Assembly (NCBI GenBank): GCA_050948905.1
Contig: JBMNES010000001.1
Coordinates: 434,001-498,000 of the forward strand
Reading direction: 5' to 3'
Length of the DNA stretch: 64,000 bases
Origin: DTKD01 sp050948905
GTDB taxonomy: Bacteria; Armatimonadota; UBA5829
Part shown: piece after piece, positions 16,259-25,096 of the stretch
Layout of the letters: the number at the start of each line of letters is the position of its first letter
Numbering within the stretch: the first letter of the stretch is position 1
Notes under the pieces: model-generated
Seen by the model: the letters and a program-made list of their open reading frames with translations, nothing else
Told to the model about the DNA's origin: nothing
The model's database searches: none
Program-made: the position numbers and the translations under genes

Positions 16259-19200
16259 TCAGTATTTGGTTATCCAATCGATCTCGCTTTGGACAGTGCG
16301 TCCGAGGCCGTTGATGGTCAAGATACCTCTTGCGGCTGCGAAGTCGCCGGTCGAAATTACGCTCTTGTAACCGGGCGCGTTGACCGTGATCGGCGAGCCT
16401 GAGCCGTCGTCGAGGGTGAACGTGTTGTTGTCCACCTCGGTCACCTTGCCCCAGAACTTGAAGAGGTAAATTGATGACGCGGCGTTCATCTCGACTCCCC
16501 AGGCGGCTTTGTTAGAAGCGCCTCTTATCAGAGCAGTCAGATAAGTACCCGACGTGTCTGTTGCGTTGTTGCCGGCGGCGTCAGATGCAACTACATTGAT
16601 TGTATGGAGACCCAGGCCGCTCAGTGCGACGATGTCACCAGACCAGACGTTGCCGCCTGTATTGGTCAGAGAGACACCGTCGGCCTTAACACTGGTAACG
16701 CCTACGTTGTCGGTGGCATCGACGGTCACGTGAACCGCATCGCCTCCGGCAGCCATTGCGGGTGCAACGAAGACAGAATTGATCGTAGGCGCGACACTAT
16801 CGCTGTTGTAGAGATACGGGCCAAGGGCCGCGGTACCATTTTCGACTCCGGCTGAGTTGTAGCCTTTAAGATGCAGGTACCAGCTTCCCGCAGTAGTGGC
16901 AATCTGAACCGAAGTGCCACTTGACCAGCTTGTCTCCGAGCCTGTCCAGGTGTGAGTCGGCTGTTTGGTCCAGGCTATCTTATAATGATCTACCGTGCCG
17001 ACGCCGAATCCACCGACTGCGGTAAATGTGAACTTGTCGTCGCCATAAGAGACGTTGACGTCCTTATCGCAGGTGACAGTAGATGTACTCGGAGGAACCG
17101 AAAGCGTGGTGCCGGTGCCGTTAGCTCCTGCGCTTGTCAGCATACCCGCGTAGGCCTTGACGGTGCGAGTATAGGCAGTATTCGGAGCAAGGCCGGTCTC
17201 GTCGACGTAGTTGATGTCGAAGACCTCGCGCTCAGCAACTTTTGTGCTGCCATTGTAGACGCGATGTCCAATTTCGTTGTCAGCATTATCAGTGAAGTTC
17301 CACCTGATGGAGGTTGGAGACAACCCAACCCCAGTGACGTTGGAAGGTGCATCTGGGGTGCCAGATTCAAGAGCAATATCGTCCCAATAGGTCGGCTGGT
17401 TGGGCGTGTAATTGAAGCCCAGGTAAGCTCGTCTTATGACCGCGTTAGATGCCTTCGAAGGCTGAGACACAGTGGCCTTTAATGCACCATCGACATAGAA
17501 CTTCAGATCGTTTGAACCAGTGTACGGCAGAATCTCGATGGCAAGCTGATGCCAACCTTCACTTCGAGCGCCGAGATCGTAGTAGGTCCAACCGCCATCA
17601 TATACTCCACCTATATAACGCTTCGGGATACCTGGCGGGGTGCCGTTAGAGACCCCAATCCAATATATACTCTTTGTATTGCCGCTTGAGTCGTAGACAT
17701 AAGCCCTGAGAGCTACTCTGAGGTTGCTGACGTCGTTGTCATATATCCATCCTGATAGTATGCCGGTTCTGTAGCCGCCAGATTCCAGATTTGTGGAGAA
17801 GTTGTGATATATCCAGTTGACTACGTTCCCAGGGAAGTATACAGAGTTCGCGCCTGGGAAACTGGCGTGATTCTGCTCGGCGGACAGTGTGGGCATCACG
17901 TTGTTGCCGGCGTCCGGGTCGAGCAACCATTGGCTAAGGCTTGTGAATCCGTCCTTAAACACAGCCGCAGGAGTCTTACATTGCACCGAATTACTCTTAC
18001 CGGAGTAGTTCGGCTTGCCGTCATAGGCATCGACCTGATAGGTGTATGCCGTATTATTAGCAACACCATTGTCGGTGAAAGTGGTGCCTGTGCCAGCGGA
18101 TATGGCAGCGACCAAACCGTTGCGCCAGATGCGATATCCGGCGATGCCGAGGTTGTCCGTCGAAGCGTCCCATTCCAGGGTTACGCCGGTTGAGGTTACT
18201 CTGTTTATACGCAGGTTGGTCGGCGCGGTGGGAGGCTCGTCGTCGTCAATGCTCACTACGGTGATATTCTTTACCAGCTTAGGCCCGAACCATTGATAGC
18301 CCTCTCGCAACATCTGCCAGTCGGAGACGTAATTTCCCGGAATCATAGGAGCCTTCATAGTAAAGTTAAACGTGAATGTCTGTCCTGGTCGGATGGTGCC
18401 GGAGACGTCGTGCCGGGTGGGTGCAAACGGGTCGCTGTCTCCGAACGCACCAAGTCTGAAACCGTAGGTGCTCATCCAGCAGACGCCGCGATTTCGCATT
18501 GTGACAGAGACATTATAGGTTTGTCCGGGCATCATCGAGGTTGGAATGGTGTCTGAGACCAGTTCGCACGAATACTTGTCCCACGTCGGAGTGTTGCCGA
18601 AGTATTCGCAAATGCCTTTATAGACAGCCCACTCGCTGAGTGAGCGGAAGAAATCGTTGGTGAGGTAGAGACCGTCACGCTGACAGTTGTCGTGGAAGGC
18701 AAGCTCGATGAGACAGGCGGGTCGGTTGGGGATGCGAATCTCGCCAAATCCGCCCGCTGAGTCCAGCACATGTCGATCATACCAGTTGCTTTCGCCTGGG
18801 AATGTGTTGCGGATTGTGGCGATGATATTGTTCTGAATCGCGGTCGCCAGGTTTAAGCTGTTGGCGACGTGGGCGGGATGCGCCATCTGAGTGTCACGAT
18901 ATGTGACTGTCCCGTTGGCGTTGCTGGGGCTGCTGCCAGCGGCATTGGTATGATGAGCTATATATATGTCTGCGCCCATATAGTCCGCATAAAGCGGTCG
19001 ACAGCGAATATCGTCACTGTTGCGATTTACAGCAGTCTCAGCCCCGCAGTTACCCGACGAACTAGCCCAAACCGAGCACGGAGCCCCGATTTTTTTGAGC
19101 CAGGACATAGCGCACATCTTCCACCATGGCATACCCGTATCCGGGTGGCAGCAATTTGTTTCGTCAAGCTCACGCGGGCTGAAGAAGGTACCGCCGTCCT

Positions 19201-19849
19201 GAACTATATATTGCTTGAGGAACTGGACGAGCCTGACACTGTTTGTGTCCTCGAGGACTGCTTCCCCGAAGTTACAGAAGTCACCCCTCTGCCAACCATA
19301 CCCGCTGGTGTAGAGTCGCCCGTGCGAAGGCCCGACGCAGATCTTTTTGCCGCTTAGACCTACTGCATTGCCCTTTACAAGCGGCCTGGCTGGCTCACCA
19401 ACAACTGGTGGCTCCGGCAGATAAGATGCAAGCACTTTCCCATTGCAGGTTAGTTTGATGGTCGTTATAGATGGAAAATCGCCAAGAGTGGTTCGGAACT
19501 GCTCGAATATGTCATATAGCCCGGCCTCGTCTAATCCAGCCAGTATTTCGGATGAAAGATCAATTTCGGCAGTGTCTTTTGTCAACGACAGCTTCCTGAT
19601 CTTGACCCCTGCCGGGATTCTTGAGGTGATGCCGACGGCTATCTCCTCCATAAACGGTCCTGTGACCAAGGCCTTGACAGCGGATTCGGCAAGTGGAATA
19701 TCATCAGAGACAGCTCGATTAACAGAGACAAGTGCGCCCTGGGAGTAAAATCGAACCGATACGACCCCGGCGTAAGACACGGTGGCCAGAAATACTAATA
19801 AAAAGATAGCAGCGAGCAGGATAATGCGTTGAGCAAATAGCTTACTCAT
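16259..19849 (-). CDS. Secreted GerMN/zinc-amidase/Ig-FN3 protein, copy 2 of 3
   Basis: A 1196-residue paralogue with the same domain order as copies 1 and 3. ATG 19849 follows GGAGG with six bases between. Signal peptide about 1-27, GerMN to about 145, amidase with H in PSHGR, E in GEAVLEDTNS, H in AHHTNA and E in IELAFHD. It is the most divergent copy: the amidase has a short insertion (SSPSNANG), and the C-terminal Ig region reads KDVNVSYGDDKF where copies 1 and 3 share KNVNVTYID. Cys positions in the amidase insert are kept. It has its own promoter and terminator, so the three genes are probably independent transcripts rather than an operon. Confidence 0.85.
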   Translation of the reverse strand: MSKLFAQRIILLAAIFLLVFLATVSYAGVVSVRFYSQGALVSVNRAVSDDIPLAESAVKALVTGPFMEEIAVGITSRIPAGVKIRKLSLTKDTAEIDLSSEILAGLDEAGLYDIFEQFRTTLGDFPSITTIKLTCNGKVLASYLPEPPVVGEPARPLVKGNAVGLSGKKICVGPSHGRLYTSGYGWQRGDFCNFGEAVLEDTNSVRLVQFLKQYIVQDGGTFFSPRELDETNCCHPDTGMPWWKMCAMSWLKKIGAPCSVWASSSGNCGAETAVNRNSDDIRCRPLYADYMGADIYIAHHTNAAGSSPSNANGTVTYRDTQMAHPAHVANSLNLATAIQNNIIATIRNTFPGESNWYDRHVLDSAGGFGEIRIPNRPACLIELAFHDNCQRDGLYLTNDFFRSLSEWAVYKGICEYFGNTPTWDKYSCELVSDTIPTSMMPGQTYNVSVTMRNRGVCWMSTYGFRLGAFGDSDPFAPTRHDVSGTIRPGQTFTFNFTMKAPMIPGNYVSDWQMLREGYQWFGPKLVKNITVVSIDDDEPPTAPTNLRINRVTSTGVTLEWDASTDNLGIAGYRIWRNGLVAAISAGTGTTFTDNGVANNTAYTYQVDAYDGKPNYSGKSNSVQCKTPAAVFKDGFTSLSQWLLDPDAGNNVMPTLSAEQNHASFPGANSVYFPGNVVNWIYHNFSTNLESGGYRTGILSGWIYDNDVSNLRVALRAYVYDSSGNTKSIYWIGVSNGTPPGIPKRYIGGVYDGGWTYYDLGARSEGWHQLAIEILPYTGSNDLKFYVDGALKATVSQPSKASNAVIRRAYLGFNYTPNQPTYWDDIALESGTPDAPSNVTGVGLSPTSIRWNFTDNADNEIGHRVYNGSTKVAEREVFDINYVDETGLAPNTAYTRTVKAYAGMLTSAGANGTGTTLSVPPSTSTVTCDKDVNVSYGDDKFTFTAVGGFGVGTVDHYKIAWTKQPTHTWTGSETSWSSGTSVQIATTAGSWYLHLKGYNSAGVENGTAALGPYLYNSDSVAPTINSVFVAPAMAAGGDAVHVTVDATDNVGVTSVKADGVSLTNTGGNVWSGDIVALSGLGLHTINVVASDAAGNNATDTSGTYLTALIRGASNKAAWGVEMNAASSIYLFKFWGKVTEVDNNTFTLDDGSGSPITVNAPGYKSVISTGDFAAARGILTINGLGRTVQSEIDWITKY

Positions 19850-19967
19850 ACTTTACCTCCATTCACCTCATAGACCCGCGAAAATATGATAGCCAACACG
19901 GAAGGCGATGGTCGATTGCGCCGTTTCGTTCGACTATCAGCTTGAATAGCCCTATTGTTACTATGTT

Positions 19968-19996
19968 AGTATGCTTCGTAAAATGTTAACCGTCAA
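19968..19996 (-). promoter_or_regulatory. Promoter of amidase copy 2
   Basis: Minus strand TTGACG (19996-19991), 17-base spacer, CATACT (19973-19968). Same design as before copies 1 and 3; leader of about 110 bases. Confidence 0.65.
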
Positions 19997-20086
19997 CCGA
20001 TTGATACGTAATATCTAATCGACACAATGAATCATTCCATTAAAAAGGTCATCAGGAGCATTTGTATCGAAATCGACGATAAATAC

Positions 20087-20111
20087 CGGCCCGGGTGAGT
20101 TGCCCGGGCCA
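20087..20111 (-). terminator. GC-rich 3' hairpin after amidase copy 3
   Basis: Perfect 8-bp stem GGCCCGGG/CCCGGGCC with loop TGAGTTG; minus strand continues GGTATTTATCG, a weak U-rich tail. It is 24 bases past the stop of the gene ending at 20135. Confidence 0.65.
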
Positions 20112-20134
20112 AAGGTTTTTAGATATTACGTTCG

Positions 20135-23100
20135 TCAGAATTTGGTCAGCCAATCGACCTCGCTTTGAACGACTCGCAGGGGGCCGTTGATTGTCAGGAC
20201 CCCACGTGCAGCCGCGAAGTTTCCTGTGGAGAGCTTGCTCTTGTAACCAGGAGCGTTGACTGTGATCGGAGAGCCTGAGCCGTCGTCGAGGGTGAAGCTG
20301 TTGTTGTCCACCTCGGTCACCTTACCCCAGAATTTGAAGAGGTAAATAGACGAAGCGGCGTTCATCTCAGAACCCCAGGCTGCCTTGTTAGAAGCGCCTC
20401 TTATCAGAGCGGTCAGGTAGGTCCCCGACGTGTCGGTCGCGTTGTTGCCAGAGGCGTCGGATGCGACGACGGTGATCGTATGTTGGCCGAGGCCGCCCAG
20501 CGCGACGAGATTGCCTATCCAGTTGTCGCCACCCGTATTGGTAAGTGAGATGCCGTTGGCCTTTACGCTGGTCACTCCAACGTTGTCGGTCGCGTTGACA
20601 GTTACTTTAACCGTATCACCGCCAGCTACCATCGCAGGAGCAACGGAGACAGAGTTGATCGTCGGAGCCAGGCTATCGCTACTGTAGATGTACGGGCCGA
20701 GATCCGCAGTGCCGTTGGCGACACCAGCGGAGTTGTAACCCTTAAGATGCAGGTACCAGCTACCGGAAGAAGTGGCAGTCTGAACCGAGGTTCCGCTCGA
20801 CCAGTTGGCCTCAGAGCCTGTCCAGGTATGTGTGGCCTGTTTTGTCCATGCGACCTGGTAGTGATCGACCTTGCCTGTGCCGAATCCGCCGACCGCGGTA
20901 AACGTAAACTTGTCGTCTATATAGGTGACGTTGACGTTCTTGTCGCAGGTTACAGTCGAAGTGCTTGGCGGTACAGATAGCGTGGTTCCGCTGCCTGCGG
21001 TTCCTGCGCTTTCGAGGATACCGGCATAAGCCTTAACCGTGCGATTATAAGTCGTGTTCGGCGCCAGATTAGCCTCGTCGACGTAGTTTATATCAAATGC
21101 TTCACGCTCGGCAACTTTTGTGGCGCCATCGTATACGCGATGGCCGATCTCGTTATTAGCCTTGTCGGTGAAGTTCCATCTGATGGAAGTAGTCGATAAT
21201 GCGGCCCCGGAGACCCCGGTCGGCGCGGCAGGGGCGGTCGATTCGAAGGCGATATCATCCCAATATACAGGCTGATTGGTCTTATAGTTGAACCCAAGAT
21301 ATGTCCGTCGCACAGTTGAATTGGCGGCGCTTGAAGGCTGAGATGCGGTCTTTTTGAGCACGCCGTCCACATAGAAGTTGAGGTCGTTTGAGCCGGTGTA
21401 TGGCAGGACCTCAATAGCGAGTTTGTGCCATCCTGCAGAACGAACGCCGAGGTCGTGGTACTGCCAACCGCTGCTCGTAAGTATAGCCCCAATATAGTGA
21501 GTCGGAATGCCAGGCGGGTCGAGTTGATATACTCCAATCCAGTACATGGTTGTGTTATTGCCGGCGGCATCGTACATATATGCTCGCAAGGCTACTCTCA
21601 GACCGCTTACAGCGTTGTCATAAATCCAGCCGGAGAGTACACCAGACCTGTAGCCTCCGGAGGTCAGGTTCGGGGAGAAATTGTGGTAAATCCAATTCGG
21701 GACATCGCCGGCCATATACGCCGAGTTCGCGCCGGTTATGCTGCCGTGGTTCTGGGCCGTGGATAGCGCAGGCAAGACGTTACCAGATACCGCAGAATCC
21801 AAAGTCCAATTGTTGAGATTAGCGAACCCGTCCTCGAATATGAGGGCTATAGTCGTGCCCTGCACCGAGTTGCTCTTGCCGGAGTAGTTCGGCTTGCCGT
21901 CGTAGGCATCGACTTGATAGGTATTGGTCGTGTTATTAGCAAGGCCGGTGTCGGTGTAGGTGGTTCCTGTCGCGGTGCCGACTTGCGAGCCGTTGCGATA
22001 GATCCGATATCCCGCCACGCCGATGTTGTCTGTGGAGGCATCCCACGCAAGGGAGATGCTGGACGAAGTTACGCCGGTGATGCGCAGATTTGTTGGCGTG
22101 GTCGGCGGCTCATTGTCGTTTGTTGTGGTTACGGTAACGGTTTTGGTAAGAGTTGGGCCGAACCATTCGTAGCCTTCGCGAATCATTTGCCATTTGGTGG
22201 TATATGTGCCACCAGCGGCAGGCGCGGTCATGGTGAAGTTGAAGGTGTACGTATTGCCGGGCCTCACTGTGCCGGATATGGTCTGGCGAGTGGCGGCCGA
22301 AAGCGGGTTGGAGCCATCGACGGCGCCGAGTCTGAAGCCGTAGTTGTTCATCCAGCAGACGCCGCGGTTTCTAAGAGTAACCGAGACGTTATAGGTCTGT
22401 CCAGCGACCATAGTTGCCGGGATCGTGTCTGAAACGAGTTCGCCGGAATATTTGCCCCAGGTAGGATTGTTTCCGAAATAAGAACAAATTCCGCTGTAAA
22501 TACCCCACATCGAAACGGATCGGAAGAAATCGTCCTTTAGATATACTGCGTCTCGGGTGCAGTGGTCGTGGAAAGCCAGCTCGATGAGACAAGCAGGCCG
22601 ATTGGGGATTCGGGTCTCGCCGGAGCCTGCTGCTGAGTCTTTGACTCCCCGATTTACCCACCCGGATTCACCAGGGAAGGTGCTGCGGATGGTATTCACA
22701 ATTCCGTTGTTAACAGCAGTGGCAAGTGCAAGGCTATTGGCCACGTGTGCTGGATGCTCCATTTTGGAGTCTCGCCAGGTCTCGGTGCCTGTGCCGCCGC
22801 CAGCGTTGGTGTGATGGGCAATATAGATATCTGCGCCGACGTAGTCCGCATATAAAGGTCGGGCGCGAAGGTCGTCGTTTGAACGAGCAACGGCTGTCTC
22901 GGCGCCGCAGTTGCCGGTGTAGGTTGCCCAGACATTGCACGGCAGTCCGTTATACTTCAGCCACGACAAAGTGCACATCTTCCACCAGGGCATGTTGGTT
23001 TGAGGATGACAGCAATTGGTTTCGTCAAGCTCCCTGTGAGTGAAAAAAGTTCCGCCGTCCTGCACGATGTATTGCTTCAAAAACTGGACGAGCCTGACAC

Positions 23101-23704
23101 TGTTGGTGTCTTCCAGGACAGCTTCGCCAAATCCACAGGGATCCGATCGCATCCACCCCCAACTGCTGCCGTTCCAGACTCGACCATGCGATGGCCCTAC
23201 GCATATCTTCCTGCCACCCAAACCGACGGCATTGCCTTTAACAAGAGGCGGGGCTGGCTGGCCGATGGTTGGAGCGGCTGGCAAATATGAGGATAAGGGC
23301 TTGCCTTCGCATGTGAGCTTAATGGCCAAAATAGACGGGAAATCCCCTAAAGTGGCTCGGAACTGGTCGAATATATCCCTCAGACCGACCTCATCCAGCC
23401 CGGTGGTTATCTCTGATGACAGGTCTATTTCCGCGGTATCGTTGGTGATCGAGAGTTTCACAATCCTAACCCCCGCTGGAATGCGAGAGGCTATGCCCAA
23501 AGCGACTTCCTCGGCAAACGGCCCCGCTACTAAAGCTCTGATGGCCGATTCGACAAGCGGAACGTCATCAGAGACGGTCCTGTTCACAGAGATCAAATCG
23601 CCATTCGAAAAAAACCTTACCCCAACAGTGCCGGCCATAGCGGTACCGGATATGAGGAACACTGCGATTAATAATAGTAGACAAAATGCAAAAAACCTTT
23701 TCAC
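20135..23704 (-). CDS. Secreted GerMN/zinc-amidase/Ig-FN3 protein, copy 3 of 3
   Basis: 1189 residues starting at GTG 23704 with GAGG upstream. Signal peptide about 1-24 ending TAMAG, GerMN domain, zinc amidase (H in PSHGR, E in GEAVLEDTNS, H in AHHTNA, E in IELAFHD), NBR1-type Ig, fibronectin III, jelly-roll, fibronectin III, Ig repeats and an OB-like end. Its C-terminal third is nearly the same as copy 1, while its amidase wording (GEAVLEDT, AHHTNA, IELAFHD) is closer to copy 2, a mosaic that suggests recombination between copies. As the outermost copy it sits next to an amidohydrolase gene with no apparent functional tie. Confidence 0.85.
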   Translation of the reverse strand: MKRFFAFCLLLLIAVFLISGTAMAGTVGVRFFSNGDLISVNRTVSDDVPLVESAIRALVAGPFAEEVALGIASRIPAGVRIVKLSITNDTAEIDLSSEITTGLDEVGLRDIFDQFRATLGDFPSILAIKLTCEGKPLSSYLPAAPTIGQPAPPLVKGNAVGLGGRKICVGPSHGRVWNGSSWGWMRSDPCGFGEAVLEDTNSVRLVQFLKQYIVQDGGTFFTHRELDETNCCHPQTNMPWWKMCTLSWLKYNGLPCNVWATYTGNCGAETAVARSNDDLRARPLYADYVGADIYIAHHTNAGGGTGTETWRDSKMEHPAHVANSLALATAVNNGIVNTIRSTFPGESGWVNRGVKDSAAGSGETRIPNRPACLIELAFHDHCTRDAVYLKDDFFRSVSMWGIYSGICSYFGNNPTWGKYSGELVSDTIPATMVAGQTYNVSVTLRNRGVCWMNNYGFRLGAVDGSNPLSAATRQTISGTVRPGNTYTFNFTMTAPAAGGTYTTKWQMIREGYEWFGPTLTKTVTVTTTNDNEPPTTPTNLRITGVTSSSISLAWDASTDNIGVAGYRIYRNGSQVGTATGTTYTDTGLANNTTNTYQVDAYDGKPNYSGKSNSVQGTTIALIFEDGFANLNNWTLDSAVSGNVLPALSTAQNHGSITGANSAYMAGDVPNWIYHNFSPNLTSGGYRSGVLSGWIYDNAVSGLRVALRAYMYDAAGNNTTMYWIGVYQLDPPGIPTHYIGAILTSSGWQYHDLGVRSAGWHKLAIEVLPYTGSNDLNFYVDGVLKKTASQPSSAANSTVRRTYLGFNYKTNQPVYWDDIAFESTAPAAPTGVSGAALSTTSIRWNFTDKANNEIGHRVYDGATKVAEREAFDINYVDEANLAPNTTYNRTVKAYAGILESAGTAGSGTTLSVPPSTSTVTCDKNVNVTYIDDKFTFTAVGGFGTGKVDHYQVAWTKQATHTWTGSEANWSSGTSVQTATSSGSWYLHLKGYNSAGVANGTADLGPYIYSSDSLAPTINSVSVAPAMVAGGDTVKVTVNATDNVGVTSVKANGISLTNTGGDNWIGNLVALGGLGQHTITVVASDASGNNATDTSGTYLTALIRGASNKAAWGSEMNAASSIYLFKFWGKVTEVDNNSFTLDDGSGSPITVNAPGYKSKLSTGNFAAARGVLTINGPLRVVQSEVDWLTKF

Positions 23705-23771
23705 GACAGCCTCTTTTCTTTAGCTAATGGCACATGCGCACAGGTGCCTGTTATAATTGCCAGTCAACTGA

Positions 23772-23800
23772 AGTATGCCTTATATCCGCTAAAGTAGCAA
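23772..23800 (-). promoter_or_regulatory. Promoter of amidase copy 3
   Basis: Minus strand TTGCTA (23800-23795), 17-base spacer, CATACT (23777-23772). Same design as the promoters of copies 1 and 2 but a shorter leader (about 60 bases). Confidence 0.6.
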
Positions 23801-23842
23801 CCTGGTATTATTACCAGCAAGGTGTAACGGGCGCTACATTAT

Positions 23843-24715
23843 TTATATTCCCATAAGTTTTGCGGCATTTTCTCGCGCTATATTTGTAAATATTTGTTCG
23901 CTGATCTTGCCGGCGGCCCGCAGGTCTTTTAACAAATCGACTATCGGAGCGGGTTGGTCGTGTGCGCAAATATCGAGGCCGAAGAAGAGCCTGTCCGCGA
24001 ACTCGTTCAGAAAATCAACGGCGTATGAGAGGTCCCTGGCAAGGGCATTATAGCCGCTGTATGCGGACAAATCGCAACGCATATTAGGATTCTCCCTTAG
24101 TAATTGTGCCACGACGCCCTCGGATCGGATGGGATAATTGGGATAGCCTCCGCGATGATCCGGAGAATCCAGCGTGCTAATTTCAGCCCAGAACGCAGGG
24201 CCGTGGCAGATTATGATAAGATCGGGAAACGCTTTAAGCGCAGCCTGGAGTTGCGGCAGGCCGGGGTCGTCGTATAGTCCGTAATCGCTGCCGATGCGGG
24301 TCGATATGTCAAAAGTCAGCGGCATTTTAGCACGCTGGGCGTGGGAGAACAGGTTATAGACCAGAGGATGGTTAAAGGGCAGGTTTGGCATGACTTCTCC
24401 GATGCCCTTGCATCCTCTTTCGCGATAATAATCGAGTAGATAACCGAGGTTAGCAGTGCTGGAATTGCTGACAGCCCTTGGGTCTATGTTACAAAATGCA
24501 ATGAATCGGTCCGGCCAGGCTTGGGCCATCTCCAAAATTTCCTCGTTGGATTGTGGGAGATAGACCTCCGGGTTTACTATGGGCATCAGGCAGCCTTTTT
24601 CTACTCCAAGCTCGTCGTAACGCGCGATGAGCTGCTGGGGAGTAGAGAAAACCGGCTTGCCATCCTCCCCCGGATATGGGTCACGATACGCGTGAGCGTG
24701 CATGTCTATGAACAA
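23843..24715 (-). CDS. Amidohydrolase-2-family metal-dependent hydrolase
   Basis: A 290-residue TIM-barrel protein. The TTG start at 24715 is supported by GGAGG six bases upstream. It begins FIDMHAHAY, the H-x-H metal-binding strand; later ICHGP supplies the third His and GLDICAHD a likely metal-binding Asp. This matches the amidohydrolase 2 family (aminocarboxymuconate-semialdehyde decarboxylase and related hydrolases). Length and motifs are typical. The substrate is unknown and neighbours do not help: the tandem amidases lie downstream and the PEPCK gene is divergent. Confidence 0.8.
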   Translation of the reverse strand: MFIDMHAHAYRDPYPGEDGKPVFSTPQQLIARYDELGVEKGCLMPIVNPEVYLPQSNEEILEMAQAWPDRFIAFCNIDPRAVSNSSTANLGYLLDYYRERGCKGIGEVMPNLPFNHPLVYNLFSHAQRAKMPLTFDISTRIGSDYGLYDDPGLPQLQAALKAFPDLIIICHGPAFWAEISTLDSPDHRGGYPNYPIRSEGVVAQLLRENPNMRCDLSAYSGYNALARDLSYAVDFLNEFADRLFFGLDICAHDQPAPIVDLLKDLRAAGKISEQIFTNIARENAAKLMGI

Positions 24716-24829
24716 TTCTCACCTCCGATGCTTTGAGCAACCTTGGGATTCTTAGCCCGCCAACGCCCTCAATCCTGCCGGTATAGTGGAAATAGATGTA
24801 CTGGATTGCAATTGATTGGCACATTATTG

Positions 24830-24858
24830 TTGACTGCTGGTTGATTTACGGTTACAAT
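24830..24858 (+). promoter_or_regulatory. Promoter of the pckG leader transcript
   Basis: TTGACT (24830-24835), 17-base spacer, TACAAT (24853-24858), the best sigma70-type match in the gap between the divergent genes. The predicted start near 24865 leaves a leader of about 230 bases before the pckG ATG. Confidence 0.65.
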
Positions 24859-24865
24859 AAAACTG

Positions 24866-25062
24866 GTCCAAGATCACTATATGGCGGCCTGCGGGCTGCT
24901 TGGCGCGGAGATTACGGGCTCTCAAGGATAGCAATAATGGTGAGGGAAAGCGTGTAAGGCGCGGAGATGGTGTCTCCATGCCGGTTTTGTTTCATTATCT
25001 ACCCCCACCGCTAAGGCCGAGTGTTATCTGTCAACGAGAGCAGGTAACATTTGGCCTTTTTT
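24866..25062 (+). ncRNA. Structured pckG leader: candidate riboswitch/attenuator or small RNA
   Basis: The 381-base gap between the amidohydrolase and pckG genes contains, after the promoter, about 145 bases of G-rich sequence with the 11-mer GGCGCGGAGAT repeated at 24902 and 24958, then a strong terminator (25013-25062) that ends just before the pckG ribosome-binding site. GGATAGCA near 24927 could pair with TGTTATCT in the terminator's left arm and act as an anti-terminator. I do not recognise a known riboswitch class. It may instead be a separate small RNA ending at the hairpin. Confidence 0.5.
25013..25062 (+). terminator. Intrinsic terminator inside the pckG leader (attenuator)
   Basis: An 18-bp stem (25013-25030 with 25041-25058, three G-U pairs) closes a 10-base loop and runs straight into TTTT. 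The left arm begins AAGGCCGAG; the right arm ends GGCCTT. The pckG start codon is only 34 bases further on, so the site must control read-through if the promoter at 24830 drives pckG. Confidence 0.8.
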
Positions 25063-25096
25063 GTTCGCGCCGAGACTCAGTATAGGAGCGTATACT

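Noticed and set aside
24815..24835. Sigma54 (-24/-12) promoter at TGGCACATTATTGTTG
   Set aside because: The spacing between GG and the second element is one base off and the GC dinucleotide is missing.
24958..25012. Fluoride riboswitch in the pckG leader
   Set aside because: GGAGATGGTGTCTCC resembles the first stem of the crcB motif, but the second stem and the later conserved segment are missing.
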